Shown here piece after piece: positions 21,549 to 34,639 of a stretch of DNA of 64,000 bases. Source of the DNA: Trema orientale (lineage: Eukaryota; Streptophyta; Magnoliopsida; Rosales; Cannabaceae); assembly GCA_002914845.1 (NCBI GenBank), contig JXTC01000081.1, positions 562,628 through 626,627 of the forward strand, written 5' to 3'. The stretch's first letter is position 1, and the number at the start of each line of letters is the position of its first letter. Made by a program: the position numbers and the translations under genes. The notes beneath the pieces are model-generated. The model made no database searches and was not told the origin of the DNA. It saw only the letters and a list, made by a program, of their open reading frames with translations.

Positions 21549-21960
21549 AACTCAAAGAAGAGAAGGTCTGTAGCTTTATAGCATTATGAAGTACAAGATT
21601 CGGATTTTGAACAGAATTTTCTCAGTCACTAAATGTTTATGGTTTCTTTGTGTATTGCCATTTCTCTTCCCATTTTCACTTATACTTATCTTGATTAAGG
21701 TTATCATTTAATTGATTTGATTGGTCTAAGTATTCTTTGATTATATGCATTGGAAGTGATGTTTTTGTTCTTTTATAGGATTTTGAGTTTTGCATGCCAT
21801 TAGGGACTAATCCAGATCTTATGGCATCCTAAACATTTAGATATGGGCAGATTTGAAACAATTAGCATGATTTGAAGTGACTAAATACTACTCCTTGGTG
21901 ATTGCTAAATCTTTGATGAAATGTCTTAGTAAGAAAAAAAAAATTAAATATTGATTATCT
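21549..21960. other. Intergenic DNA
   Basis: No gene or repeat recognised. Confidence 0.5.
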
Positions 21961-22760
21961 TTTAATTAGATTGGTGATTGATAACTAGTAACCAATTTCC
22001 AATTTAGTAACTGGTAACCAATAAGAAAATTAATAACTTCTGTCCAGATTAATTACTAGTCATCTATCACTAATGAAATTGGATACAAATAACTAGAGTG
22101 AACAATAACAGTAACTAAATTGTTTATCAATCCAAAATTATGACTGGTAACTAGAAATTAGAGATATTAGAAACTAGTAACTAATTTAGCTGTAATGACC
22201 ACATTAGTAATACATTGGTAACTAAATAAACCAGAAACTAGTAACTAATTTAGCAGTAATAAACTCACATGTAACTATATAAACTACTAACTAGTAATCA
22301 AGTTATTAATTGATAACCAATAAACAAATAGGTAACTAGTAATAGATTGTTTACTAGTAATTACTAATGACCAAATTGATAATTAGTCATTAGATTAAAT
22401 ATTAGTATCTAATAATCATAGAATTTAGTTACTAATAATTATATTAGTATCAGTAACCAGATTGGTAATTTATTGGTAACTAAAGTAACTAGTAATGAAA
22501 TTAGTTACTGGTAATCAAATTTATTATTAGTTATCAGTAACCGGATTGTTTAGAAACAAGTAATTGGTTACTAGTAATGAGTAACCAAACTAGTAACTTA
22601 TTAGTAAATGGTAATGAAAGTAACCAATAACGAATGGTAACTAGTAACTAAATTGATTCCGCTATGAGCAGAGAAAATAGTAACAAGTAACTACCAACTA
22701 AAATAGTAACTTATTAGTAAATGTTAACCAAAGTAACTAGTAACTGAATTAGTTCTGCTA
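21961..22760. repeat. Degenerate ACTAGTAAC repeat field, part 1
   Basis: Dozens of TAACTAGTAAC, AGTAACTAATTTAG and TGGTAACCAATA words follow one another for 0.8 kb without a fixed period. Many contain the palindrome ACTAGT. A similar field lies at 22990-23400 and related words recur at 32410-32940 and 48398-48490. Confidence 0.85.
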
Positions 22761-22989
22761 TGAGGAGGAGAAAAAATATTTTATTCTTGTTCTTAAAAAA
22801 AAAAAGAAGAGAAAATGATAAGGAAAATGAATGAAAAAAGAGGAAAAGAAAAAATTAAAAATTAAAATAAGGAAATAATTTTTAAAAAATTAAAGAAAAG
22901 GGAAAAGTGAATTAAAGAAACATGAAAAAAAAGTTTAGGCTATGCTCTAAGTGAATGCACATGATCTCATATTGTAGTGCAAAATATTA
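22761..22989. other. Purine-rich AT spacer within the repeat field
   Basis: A/G-rich DNA (AAAAGAGGAAAAG types) separates the two halves of the ACTAGT field. Confidence 0.6.
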
Positions 22990-23400
22990 GGAAATTAGTT
23001 ACTAGATTGGTAAAGCACTAGTTTAGAAACTAATAACTAAATTAGTTATTGTTCGGTCATTGCTAAGCATACTAGTAATCAAAATAACTAGTAATCAAAT
23101 TATTAGTATTAACCAATAATTAGTGTCTTTTGCCCCTAAGAGGGAAAAAAATCATTAACCGCACGGTTATTTTACGGAAACTATTCACTAATGACCAAAT
23201 TGATAACTAGTATTTATCAGTCATCAGCCTTATAACTAACCATTATTTTAAAAATGAGTAACTGATTAATATATAAGTTATTCATAACTAGTTACCAGTC
23301 ACTCGTTTGGAAACTAACAACTAGACTCGTTACCATTAGTCACCAAATATTTGTTATCTACTAAGATAGTGTGTTATCTACTGTGACCTAGAAAATTACT
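22990..23400. repeat. Degenerate ACTAGTAAC repeat field, part 2
   Basis: Same word family as part 1 (GAAATTAGTTACTAGATTGG, TAACTAGTAATC, TAACTAGTTACCAGT), more diverged. Confidence 0.75.
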
Positions 23401-25838
23401 GGTTATAATCTAACGACTTTTTTTTTTCCTATAATAATAAATTCAACAAAAAAGTTTTATTAAAAAAAAGAATCAAACGAGAATAAAGAGAAAAGATGTT
23501 TTTTCCATTCTTCAAAGATTAATTAAAAGGAAAAAAACTGCTGCTTTATGGCATAAGGGGAAAAATAAAGAAAAATAACTTCTTCTGTCCTACGGTAATT
23601 AAAAAAAAAGTATTTAGCGCCTCCTAAAAAATCAATTGGAAAAATAGTTTTTTTATTAAAAGGAAAATAATCAAAAAGAAATTGTCTCGTATTGAATTGG
23701 AAAAAGAGTTAAAAAAAAAAAAAGGATAAGAAGCAAAACTTAATAAATAAATAGAGAAAAAAGAATTAATAAAATTGTAACAAAAAAAAGGAAACAAATA
23801 AAAAAAGTAAGATCAAAGTTTGAACCATAGCATGAGGTCAGCACTAGGTGAACGCAATCTTTTTAATGCTTAAAACACTGTTTAAAAGAGTTGGCCTAAA
23901 TTATAACATTGCCATTGCTTTTTTTATTATATCACTTTTTGAAAAATGCCAATTACAGACAGTATAGAATATCTTTTTTTTACTGTATTTTGGTATTTTT
24001 TTTAATTATTTTTACTGTATTTTTACTGTATAAATTCGGTCATTTGGCTAAAAAATCCAATTAATAAATATGCGTGCAAACAATGTATATGATGCGATTT
24101 AAATAGCCACGACCAAAATTGATATTGGTTGAGTCCATAAAGGAATTGAATAAAGTGCAGATATTAACAAGTGAGGTTAATTATTTGAGTAGACTTTTCT
24201 TAGGTTGAAATAGGTTATTTAAGTAGAGTTTTGAAAAGATAGACATCAAATTTGGATTTCTTTTCTTCCATTTAATAGTATACTTAAATAATCCGTCATT
24301 TTTAAACTTCTGTAACATTTGGCGTGTAGTTTCACAGTCATTTCAATAATATGACTTTATTTAAAACAAATAAAATAGGGGAAACAATTATGTATTTCAT
24401 GGCCAATATATTACGTTATAAGTAATTATAGAGGCATATAAACTTTTGCACATAAAAGTCACACGTAATAATGTGGCATGTATTTTTCACTAATTATATA
24501 CACGATGTTGTCCCACTTTAAAAAAACATAGGTGAATGAAAAGAATACCGCATCATTGTATGTGATTTTTGTGTATAAATTATGTGTGTCCCTCTCTTAA
24601 GTTATAATCTTTAACTTCTACGTATTTTATAGTCATTAAAAGAGAAATAAAAATTTCAAAAGGGTTTCGAATGTTTGGTGGCAGGACTAAAGAAAGAGAT
24701 TGGAATATTTACTCTAATTCTTTTGTTTGGTGTAAATATATAAAACAATATTGTGATGATTAAAATAAAGTTCCTATAGATTGGGATTATTATAATTATT
24801 TTTTGATAAAACGTCGTAGAATGATTTTTTTTTTTTTTTTTATAAAAGGCTTTGTAATTTGATTATTTTTAAATTCGATTTTCTAATTAAAGGAATTTAT
24901 CATAATTATAAATTCGTATATTATCATAATTAAAGAAATTTACTGAAAATGCCAAAACAACCCTTAATGGATGGTAAACTTAGATTTATTTAAATATAAG
25001 AATTGTCCATACTAATTTTTAAGCAATATTTCAATTTTTCAAATGACCTCACAAGTGATAAAATAATTTTCTAACAACTGGTTACATATTTAAACATAAA
25101 GTGAAAGTATAACATAAACCTAAAGGCTTCAGTACCTTCAAGTCATCTCCTAGCATGAGTTGGGCCTAACCTTAGCTAGTTGAAATAAAAAATAAATCTC
25201 CCATCATCTTTTATAATTGCACTAGAATTCCTACAAGAGTTTTTGTGAATAGAGTCATCCCCCTTTTCATAAACTCCAAAGAATCAAGAAAGTTTTAAAA
25301 ACTCTTTATGTTTGATACCAAAATAAATTTCCTAGAAAAAGTCACCTGTTGGGACATAGAGGTTCTTTTAAATAGCTCCTACAAAGGATTTTTTTTTTCA
25401 CAAGTCCCAACATTCTTCTGCAACAGCCAAAAAAAAAAAAAGCATCGCGTCTGTTCTCTGAAAACCGCAATCTCTACACACATCAGTAATTGTATCATTC
25501 TTAGAACAAGAATTAAAAATTAGTAAGAGTATTGTGGAATACTTTACCAGACAAAGACTTTGATTTTGGCAGGGTCCCACGACGTTTTTTCAATAAATTA
25601 TTTCAATATACATTTACCAAACAATCTATGTCTCATGTGTTTTTTTTTTATTCACTCGGTGTCACAAACCACCAAAAAAGTCATAATATTAATATAATCT
25701 AATCTAATATACTCCAAATTTTGTCTTTCTACCAAATAAGCCCTAGCTTGTAAGATGGTTTAAGGTGGGAAAAAAAGAGAGGAAAAAATGAGCCTTAAAA
25801 ACTACATTAATTGAGATATGGGAAGGAATGGAAAATGT
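23401..25838. other. AT-rich intergenic DNA without recognised genes
   Basis: Long A/T- and purine-rich stretches, including polyA near 23708-23721 and poly-T near 24826-24841. Short open frames at 25308-25523 and 25398-25580 overlap on opposite strands and show no domain. No bounded element was found by eye. Confidence 0.5.
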
Positions 25839-25846
25839 GTTAGGAA
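25839..25846. repeat. Left 8 bp target duplication of the hAT element
   Basis: GTTAGGAA here against GTTGGGAA at 29646-29653: seven of eight bases match, the length expected for hAT transposition. Confidence 0.75.
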
Positions 25847-28800
25847 TAAAGCTGTCAATAAGGTCGGACCGATATATGAGCAGTGGCACGACATGACATG
25901 TTAAATCATAGGTTATGCTAGGCACGACATGATCATGTAAGCTGTGCCGGGCTAATGAATTAAGCACAATGTGCTAAGTATGGCATGATATATTTATAGA
26001 CACAGTATGACACGACACGACACACTAGCATGATAGGTATTGCATGTTAGCACGTTAAACATATATATTATTATTATTTTATTTTTTCTATATACATATT
26101 TTTTTTATTTTTTTTTTCTATTTTCCTTAACACCTCAAGTGAAATTATTAAGGAGGTCGTATAAGTAGAATTATTATTGGAAGTTGGGTATTTTTGTCAA
26201 AATTTTTCTTTAAAACATGAAACATTATCCAATTGGCCTAATATCCTAAAGCTTTTCCTAAAGGAGTGTAATTTGGCCCACGAAACTAACCCTAAACCTA
26301 AAACATAAATATATAATATCATTATCATTCTTTTTCAGTTTTCACCTTACACAGCCACCTTACACGCTAATGCTCAGTCTTTAACTTCTTTCTCCATTCT
26401 ATAGTTCTATAAGCGATTTTACTCTAATGTTTTGTTCATTACTCTCAAGTCAAGCCCTTAATTAATATAGGCATTAATGATATTTTTTATTTAATTACTT
26501 ATAGACAACATTACTAAAAAAATATTCATACTAATTGAAGTTTTGTATATAATGTTGTAAATTCTTTTGCACCATGATTTTAATATTTATTTTTACTCTC
26601 TATTTTGTTATATATAACTCATATATTCGTATGAGTAAAATGTTATAAGAATGAAATTAATTACTAACTCATATAGTCATAACTTCATATGCTTAATCTT
26701 TTCTACTTAATTTTTACCATGCTAAAAGATCTAAATATTATTTTTTCATGTTCACACGCCATAGGTAGAATTTTTCAGACAAGGAAGTGTTACAGTGCAT
26801 ATTCAAGTAACAGGCCAGCAACCAAGCTTTACTTTCACTCCAACATAGAGTTTTGATAAGCTATTTTTAAAACGTTACATTTACATACAATAAAAAAAGT
26901 ATCTCATGGCCAATAGATCCTAAAGATATAGACTTAGAGAATTTGCAGTTTGGTATAGATGAGTATGATGAGTTTAATCAAGATACTCCACATTCTAATG
27001 GAACTCCCCTTGAGAGTAGTACTAGTATTGGTGAAACTAATATTGTGGGACAAAATAAGAAATGGTCTCGAATATCTGAAGTGTGGAAACACTTCAATAT
27101 TGAAGAAAGAAAGGATAGAAAGGAAAAATTAGAACCTAAGGCAATATGCAATTATTGTAAAAGTGTCTATAGTTGTAAAGCAAATGGTAATACTAATCAT
27201 CTTGATCGGTATTGGAAAAAATGTATTGAAAAACATGGTGATGGTGAAAAAAATACTCAGCAATCTCAATTAAATTTTAGTGGAGCTAATAGTAGTTTAC
27301 AGACAGTCTCATACTCTCGAGTTAAAATTAGAGAGAGTTTATAAGATATGTTGCAGAGGGAGAACAACCACTTTCTTTTGCTGAAGATGAGAAATTTGAA
27401 CGTTTTCAGCAAGAATATGCTCAATCATCATGGAAAAGTGTTTCTAGAATTACTGTTAGAGCTAATTGTTTGAATATTTATCATCATTTTAAGAACGAAT
27501 TAGTTTAAAAAATTTCTAGTTTTAAAGGAATCATATCTTTTACATCTGATTTTTGGACTGGATGAAGCAAATCTGGCTATATGTGTATAATTGCCCATTA
27601 TATTGATTATGATTGGTGTTTGAACAAAAAAGTCATAGCTTTTCGTAAAGTCCTTTATCCATATATAGGTAAGGAAATTTATAAAGCTGTTATGGATGTT
27701 TTTAAAGAGTATAGTATTACTGAAAATTTTTTTACCATAACTTTAGATAATGCAACTGTAAAACATATATTGTGGATATATTTAAACATACTTTGCATCA
27801 TATAAATGACGGTAAGATATTTCATGCTCAATGTAAATGTCATGTAATTAATTTGATGGTAGAAAGTGACATGAAAAAGGTCAAAGATAGCATTGAGCAT
27901 GTTAGAGAGGGTATTGCATATATTTGTATTTCTCCGAGTAGAATTCAAGAAATTATGCCAAGAACGTGGTTTGAAAGGTAGAAAGTTTAATTTGGATATG
28001 CCAATATGTTGAAACTCCACTTATCTTATGTTGAAATCTTGTGTGGGATTTCATAAAAAAATTACTGATTATATTAACACCAAACATATGGATGAAGTCA
28101 TCAATGATGATGATTGGGAAATTGCTTTTGCTTATATGGACTTTTTATATGTTTTTTATGAAGCGACTTGTGCCTTATCTGAGGTTTATTATGGGACTTC
28201 TTCTATTGTTCTTAATTATTTGTTTAATATTTGTAGCATATTTGCAAAATATAGAGAAGCTAGAATTTAAGGATATTTGCAAAGTAATGGAAGATAAATT
28301 TAAGGATTATTAGAATTTCATACCTCATTTGTTTGCTTTAGGTCCTGTCATTAATATTAGAATTAAGCTACAAAGAGTAGATGTTTTGTTGAGAGGATTA
28401 TATGACATGCTAAACATACATGTACTCTTAACGACTGAAGAAATTAAAAATCAGTTGATTTCAATGTATGGTATGTATCGGTTGAAGTATGCAACACCCT
28501 ATCTATCCCAAGTCCTTCAATAACATCATTTTCAGAAAGAAAGGGCCACTTAAACTCTGTTGACTCAGTATGGGATGTGCTTGACATATCACTTGGGATA
28601 CCTTCGGTAAGTTCTTCTCAATCTCAATCTTATACTAAACTTTTCAAGTATTTAGATACTGATTATAGAATTTTCATCCCAAAACATGAATTATAAAATT
28701 TGGATATATTACAATGGCAGAAATCACATGCAATGACTTTTCATGTACTTTCTATTATGGCATATGATCTACTAAGCCCTCCAGTGTCTACTGTAGTATC

Positions 28801-29645
28801 TGATTATACTTTTAATACAGGTTGTCATGTTTTGAATGAAAGAAGGGCTTCTTTAAACTCAAAAATTTTAGAATACTTGATGTGTCTTAAAGATTGGGAG
28901 AATGATATATCTAGGACAAAAAAAAAATGAGAAAAAAGAAATGCAAAGAATATACCACACAATATGAGAAGAAAATTTTATAAACTTAGAGTCAAACAAC
29001 AGCGAGAAAAATGAATAAGATTTTATTCTTTCTGATATTGTAAGGGATTTAACTTTTTTTATCGTTTTCATTAGTGGTTTCTTTCTTGAGTAGTAAGTAC
29101 TCTTTTTCCTGGCTAGAACTTTTTCCCATTAGGTTATTCTAGTAAAATTTTAATGAGGCTCATATAATTTTTTAGTTGGGATGCTTCTACTGTCTATTTA
29201 TACTTTTTCAATTTGACAAATTTTCATTCAAAAGAAAAAAAGAAGAATTTTCAAATAATTATGAATTTACGATTAAATAAGTATAATGTAAATCTAGTTA
29301 AGATAAAATTTTATATTAACTTTATTTTCTTTTTTTTTTAAATATAAATTCGAATTATTTGAAAAAAAATTGATAAAATTAACACTAATACTAATAAAAT
29401 TTTCTAATTAGATGGACGAATTTCGGCCTAAAAGACGAGCACACTCAGGCATATGAGCTAGCACGACACGACATGATATGTTATAGCATAGGCCAGTAGG
29501 CCGTGCCGGGCTAGTGATTTTATATTATAGGCCAACAGGTACGACATGACTAAAAAATAGGCACGATATAACATGGCATCAAAGCATGTTTGTGCCTAAA
29601 TTAAATAGACTGTGGAAATACCATACAACACTTTTGACACCTCTG
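25847..29645 (+). mobile_element. hAT-superfamily DNA transposon, inactive (3.8 kb)
   Basis: The left end TAAAGCTGTCAA and the inverse of the right end, CAGAGGTGTCAA, form a short hAT-like terminal inverted repeat with three mismatches in 12. It is flanked by an 8 bp target duplication with one mismatch. Both subterminal regions carry repeats of a GGCACGACATGA word: 25885, 25921 and around 26000 on the left; 29461, 29535 and 29560 on the right. Such clusters are where hAT transposases bind. The interior encodes a broken BED-finger/hAT transposase. Confidence 0.88.
26900..28930 (+). pseudogene. hAT transposase (BED zinc finger, RNase H-like core, dimerisation domain), broken
   Basis: The coding order matches plant RICESLEEPER/Ac-type transposases. 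An acidic N-terminus leads to a BED finger at about 27060-27235 (SEVWKHF, CNYCK, then HLDRYWKKC). The catalytic core opens with FTSDFWTG near 27545 and continues to FFTITLDNAT and FHAQCKCHVINLMV. A helical insertion follows (CVGFHKKITDYINTKHMDE, FYEATCALSEVYYGTSS). The hAT C-terminal dimerisation domain is at 28735-28910 (SIMAYDLLSPPVSTVVSDY, NERRASL, CLKDW). Breaks include a frameshift near 27335, stops near 27506 and 27565, another shift near 27765, stops near 27979 and 28268, and a shift near 28520. No in-frame ATG precedes the BED region, so an upstream exon may be lost or unrecognised. Confidence 0.88.
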
Positions 29646-29653
29646 GTTGGGAA
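29646..29653. repeat. Right 8 bp target duplication of the hAT element
   Basis: GTTGGGAA, one mismatch from the left copy. Confidence 0.75.
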
Positions 29654-30870
29654 TATGTCATAGAAAACAGTTTCTTAATTAAGCATTTCAAAAAATAGTT
29701 ATTAGAATTAAGTGTTATCTATTTGATATTAATGAATTCTACATATATCTTAATTATATACATGTGATGTATAAGTTTTGTATATTATGCAAATGTCTAA
29801 AAGTTTCCATAACTAACAATAGGTATTAAAGAATTATTCGTGTGAAGTGTTCATATATGGGAGACTAAATTCTTTATTTTATTATGTCTAAATTAAAAGT
29901 TCATATTCTGAAAATAAAGATGGAATACTTTATTTTGCTATAGAATGTTATCTATTTTATCAAGATTGATGAAATCTCCAATTATCGAATTATTTGACTT
30001 CAGATAAAAATACTAATGCGTTAGAAGAAAGATATAAGTGCATTGAATTGGATCGAGTAAAAATATAATTCGAGATTAAATATCGTAACTCAATTTTCTA
30101 TTTTTCACTAATATAGCACTATTGTAAGATTACTTTAATCCTAGTGATTGTCAGACTTATTTTCACGAGTATTATCTTTTTGACTTATTAAGGACTAGTT
30201 CCGAATATTTGGTTTGTACTCCGGTATTTTGGAAAATAAGATTTATAAATTGACGAGAATGCCCTTCATGATTTAGGATACTATACATATAATTTTATTT
30301 TGATATTTTTTAAGGATATGGATAATAAAAACCAGGTACTCAGTATTTACTTTTTGAATACTATATTTGTAAAGATACAAATACCATAATCAATTATTAT
30401 CTATTAGACTAAAAATAGTAACGTAAGAGTAGATATGTACTAGATAGGTAATACTGTAATTTCACCTTACAAGTATGGCTTTGTATCAGGGGTATATCTA
30501 CAAGTATAATATGTGATAAATAGATCAAGCTAATTAATACGATTAAGTAGTATCACAGAAAAATATATGACGTTTAGTTTAAGAGTGCAATATTTAGCCT
30601 ATAGTGGAGTTCTCCAATATGAATGGATAAGACATTACTATAATTAAGAGCTAATTATAACTGTGCATAATTAGCCCATTAGAGTTTAGACTATTTAGAT
30701 CCATTAGGTCCTCTGTCTAGCTCAAATGACCAGTTTGATATTGTTGTATTGTGTTGTAGCCCTGCTGTAGCTATGCTGTGAGCAAGAAGCAGTAGTAAGA
30801 AAAAAAGTTTAGGCGTAAATTTAATTTACAAAATTATTGTGCTATTTAAAAAAAACATCTAAATATTTGA
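29654..30870. other. AT-rich intergenic DNA
   Basis: No gene or bounded repeat recognised. Confidence 0.5.
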
Positions 30871-30873
30871 TAA

Positions 30874-31124
30874 GGCTCGTTTGGAATTGATTATGTGAGC
30901 TGTAAAGTGATATTTTAAGCAATTTGTATTATGGAAACATAAATCAGCTTTGAAAAGCAACCCTTATCCTGCTTCTCAAATTCTGCTTAAATTGGCCATT
31001 ACATAGCAACTTTTAGAATTTGCTAATCAAAAGCATGAACTTGCCAAAAGCCCCCCACTCCCGATTTTTTCGTTGACCATTTTTAAAGCTAAAAGTAGTA
31101 GCCATAATTAATCTCAAATGGGCC
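30874..31124. mobile_element. MITE, probably PIF/Harbinger- or hAT-like (~250 bp)
   Basis: GGCTCGTTTGGAATTGATTA at the left pairs with the inverse of the right end (GGCCCATTTGAGATTAATTA), about 17 of 22 bases. TAA lies on the left and a TAA two bases beyond the right end, compatible with a three-base PIF/Harbinger duplication but not decisive. Non-coding. Confidence 0.55.
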
Positions 31125-32228
31125 CATAATTAAATGAATAGTCGTTAAGCCCAACAAAACCAATAGGATTTATACCTCTTAACTACTTGCGAGAAAAGTT
31201 CTCCCGAGCTTCTGTAATGTTTTACATGCCACCCATAGTCTTTAAATTGTGTTACACGTGAAACATAAAAGAAAATGAAAGAGTACGAGAGAACTAAGCT
31301 ATCCTAAGGAAAATTTTAAGCTCATTCATGGCCGTTAGGGGATAGATACCCGAGATCATAAATGTGCAACTAAGGAGAAAGAAAAATATCTTTCAGATCG
31401 TGCTGCTCATCTCTTGTTCGGAATCAATAAGGTGCTCACATATCAAATCATTCAACAAGCTCCGGTGAATAAGCATGTAGTCTTTAAGGTGGTGAAATAC
31501 TTCCAGGTTTTATCCAAACCAAGATTTATGAATTGATTTATGTTAAGTTACAGATCATTTTTTATTGTCTTGTAAAGTTTCAAAGAAATTTTTAAAATGC
31601 CAATTCCGCTGTGTTCTTGATTTTATTTTTAAAATTACAATAATTATTTTTGTAAAATCGTTTTTCAGAATATTTCAGAGTTACCAATAGAATAAACCTT
31701 GAAATTGCCCTAAAACCACAAATAAATAGGGATGTATAGGATAGGGACGAGTATTGAAACTTATACTCAGATGGAAGAGAGTAAACCCAACCTGATGTAC
31801 TTACTTTAATGTACATATTATACACATATAGGGAGAGTTATGATATAAAAAATAAACATAAAACAAAAGCTTAAAAGTTAAAATCTTAGATTTAGAAGTA
31901 ACATGTAATATTATTGTTAATTAATTAATATCTTTTCTTTTATTTTATTTACCATATTATAGCTAAATATGGACTAGATGGGACCGACGTTTCTGTCTGC
32001 TCCATTTGCATCTCTACAAACAGTCCGAGATTTTAATAAAAACTGTCTCTTATTATAATATGATGTATCCAATATAAGAAATAAAAAAGTGGTTCTTGGT
32101 ATATATACTAAGTGTAAAATCAAAAAAATATACTTGGCCATTTAGGTATAAAAAGAGAAAAATGAACATTTATTAAAACTGTGTAAAAAAAAAAAAAAAC
32201 ACACACACACACACACATACTCTAATTT
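31125..32228. other. AT-rich intergenic DNA
   Basis: Contains a short AC microsatellite near 32200-32217. No gene recognised. Confidence 0.5.
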
Positions 32229-33134
32229 CCCTGGGTTTGTTACAAAAATCCAGGTCCAAAGTCCAAAAAATTGAAAAATTCAAGATGGATTGAATTTTTT
32301 GAAAAATTTTGGATTGATTTAAAAAAATATCACTTTTTAAAATTTTTTTTAGAAAATACCATTTTCTGAAAAATATTTAGAAAGATATGATTTTTTTTCC
32401 AAAATTGGTATTTCAATGGTTCCTGAGGTAACCAGCTAGAGATTATTTAAGATAAGCAATTGAGTTACATGAAGTGATCACACTAATTCTCTTTGGTTAT
32501 CTTATATAACTTGACAGATTACTTCACTTATCTGATTAATTAGTAAAAACTAATATTTGTCAGAATATTTTAGAAGTGATATTTTTTAAATAAATCATAA
32601 CTCTTTTTAAATAATTTTAAAATACGAGATTTTGCTTCCTTTTTTTTTTGAATTTATCATATAAAATCAAATTTCATCAAAAAAAATTAGGAAATTATAT
32701 TTTCTTATGATAAAAGTTTTAAAAAAAATTGAAAAATTCTGGATTTTGAAATTGTTTGAAAAATCCCGGATTTAAATAGAAATATACTACTTTTAAAAGT
32801 ATTTATAAAAATACTAATTTTTTATTAATTAGTGAGATACTTAAAGTAACCAATCAAGTTATCTCATGTAACTTGATAGGTTGCCTCAAGCAACTATATT
32901 GGTTACCCAAAGTAATCCAACTAGTTATCTCGAGTATCACTGAAAAATACCAATTTTGAAGAAAAAATGGTATTTTTTTAAAATAGTTATAAAAAGTAAT
33001 ATTTTTCTAAATTTTTTTTCAAAAATGATATTCTTTTAAATTAATCCGGGATTTTTTTTTCCAAAAAATCAGCGGCATCAGCCCATTCGAGATTTTTTAA
33101 TTTTTAACCTTCGGGCCTGAATTTCTATAAGAAG
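32229..33134. mobile_element. Putative inverted-repeat element with GTAAC-type core repeats
   Basis: The left end (TGGGTTTGTTACAAAAATCC, then AGGTCCAAAGTC) resembles the inverse of the right end (TGGGCTTCTTATAGAAATTC, then AGGCCCGAAGGT). AT-rich arms with AAAATACCATTTTC- and GATATTTTT-type words mirror each other. The core (32410-32940) repeats GAGGTAACCAGCTAG, AAGTAACCAATCAAG and AAGTAATCCAACTAG words related to the ACTAGT field at 22-23 kb. No clean target duplication was found. Confidence 0.45.
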
Positions 33135-33143
33135 CCCAAAAAA

Positions 33144-34621
33144 TAGGTAATTTGCAGCAAAAATTCCCAACCTGTAGTGTGTCTGGTATTTAAGTCCCTA
33201 ACCTTTAAATTTTAGCATTGGAATCCCTAGCCTCCTAAATCATTGCACCGTTCGTCCTTCTGTTTATTTCTCTGTCAAATGGCTTATGCTCTACTAATTA
33301 GAAGAGATATTTGGAAAAATCAAAAAAGAAAAAAGAAAAATCTCAGTCCCTTAAAAATTCACGATTCTGAAACCGAAAATACCTGGCGCATGGTGAATTG
33401 AATCTTGGACGATTTGGTCTTCCATTCCTTATTAAACTTCTTCTTCCTCCACAGAGTCTTGAGTGCTAACTACTGAAACACAATCCTATTTGTTGAACAC
33501 TAACAACCCAGATCATGTCTCCTACTACCACCCAATATCTCCATTGATTTTTAAGATTAATAAAACTTGAAGTTGCAAACCAAAAATTCTATTAATTGAA
33601 ATTAAAGGAAGAATTTGAAATTATATCAAAGTTTTAGAGGGCAGATTGTGGTTTGTTTGGGTTTGTAACTGAGGGAAATAGAAGTCAGGCTCCCAAAGAG
33701 TACCAAATAAAGAAGGTTTAGGATTTTAATTGAATTTGGTAATGGTAAAACTATGTATAAATATTCATATATACATATATGGTTGCCAATCCGGTAGGTA
33801 TTTTTTATTTTTACCTATGTGTAGGTATTTTTTTTCTAGCTGTTGGATCATCATCTAACAATGATCTAACGGCTAAAATGAGATGCATGAAAAGACGTGT
33901 ATCATTAATGTTTTTCTCTCTCCTACTTTTTAATATAAAAAAATGTGCAAAAAAATTTTTCATTGGCCCAATTGATACCAATGCATAGGTAAAAAAAAAA
34001 AAATACCTACTGAATTGGTGCCCTATATATATATATATCCATAAGTTTAGTGTTAGAACAAATGGGTTAGGGTATTATACCAGAACTCATGAAAAAAAAA
34101 ACAAAACAAAACATGAGTTTAATTCGTAAATCTGATTGTATCTTCCATTTGAGTTAAGCTTATAGGTATCTTTGTAATCCAAAAAGATAGGTAGCACGTG
34201 AAAATAGTAGTGAGTGCTCTGCTAATAAATCTTAGAGACTCCAGATTCATAAACTATTTCATTCTTCTATTCTTTTCCCCTATTTTTATTGGGTATTTGC
34301 ATATTTATGAGCTTTTGTGTTTAACTTTCCTACCAAACTAGGGCTCTTCTACATTTTGGAAATAGATTATGAAATAATAAAAACTGGTTGTGAAGAGAAA
34401 AAGAGAGAACAAGAATTGGCACTGGCATTTAAGACTCTCTCTCTCCACTCCTGCATCTGAGTATCTTCTTAAACGGAGCAAAGGCCAAATAACAGAAAAA
34501 TTAAATGGAAGGACTAATGATGCAGTGATTTTTGGAGATTGGGGATTTAAATGCCAAAATTTAAAGACTGGGACCCCAATGTCAAACACGCTAAATATTA
34601 GAGATTTTTGCTGCAAATTAC
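33144..34621. mobile_element. Non-autonomous foldback element, Mutator-like (1.48 kb)
   Basis: The left 150 bases (GGTAATTTGCAGCAAAAATT onwards) return inverted at 34470-34621. Shared words include TTTAAATTTT, GCATT, AATCCC and GTCCTTC. CCCAAAAAA lies just outside each end (33135-33143 and 34622-34630), a 9 bp candidate duplication that is low in complexity. It has been hit by a later MITE at 33781-34023. No transposase frame remains. Confidence 0.68.
33781..34023 (+). mobile_element. TA-microsatellite-associated MITE, copy 3
   Basis: Starts GGTTGCCAATCCGGTAGGTA and ends TACCTACTGAATTGGTGCCC, its inverse. The interior matches copies 1 and 2 (TGGATCATCATCTAAC, ACTTTTTAATATAAAAAAAT, TTGGCCCAATTGATACCAAT). 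CATATATACATATAT flanks the left side and TATATATATATATAT the right. Confidence 0.75.
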
Positions 34622-34639
34622 CCCAAAAAAAACATATGC

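Noticed and set aside
27679..28020. A 113-codon - strand open frame within the hAT element
   Set aside because: It is antisense to the recognisable transposase segments (NATVKHI, CKCHVINLM).
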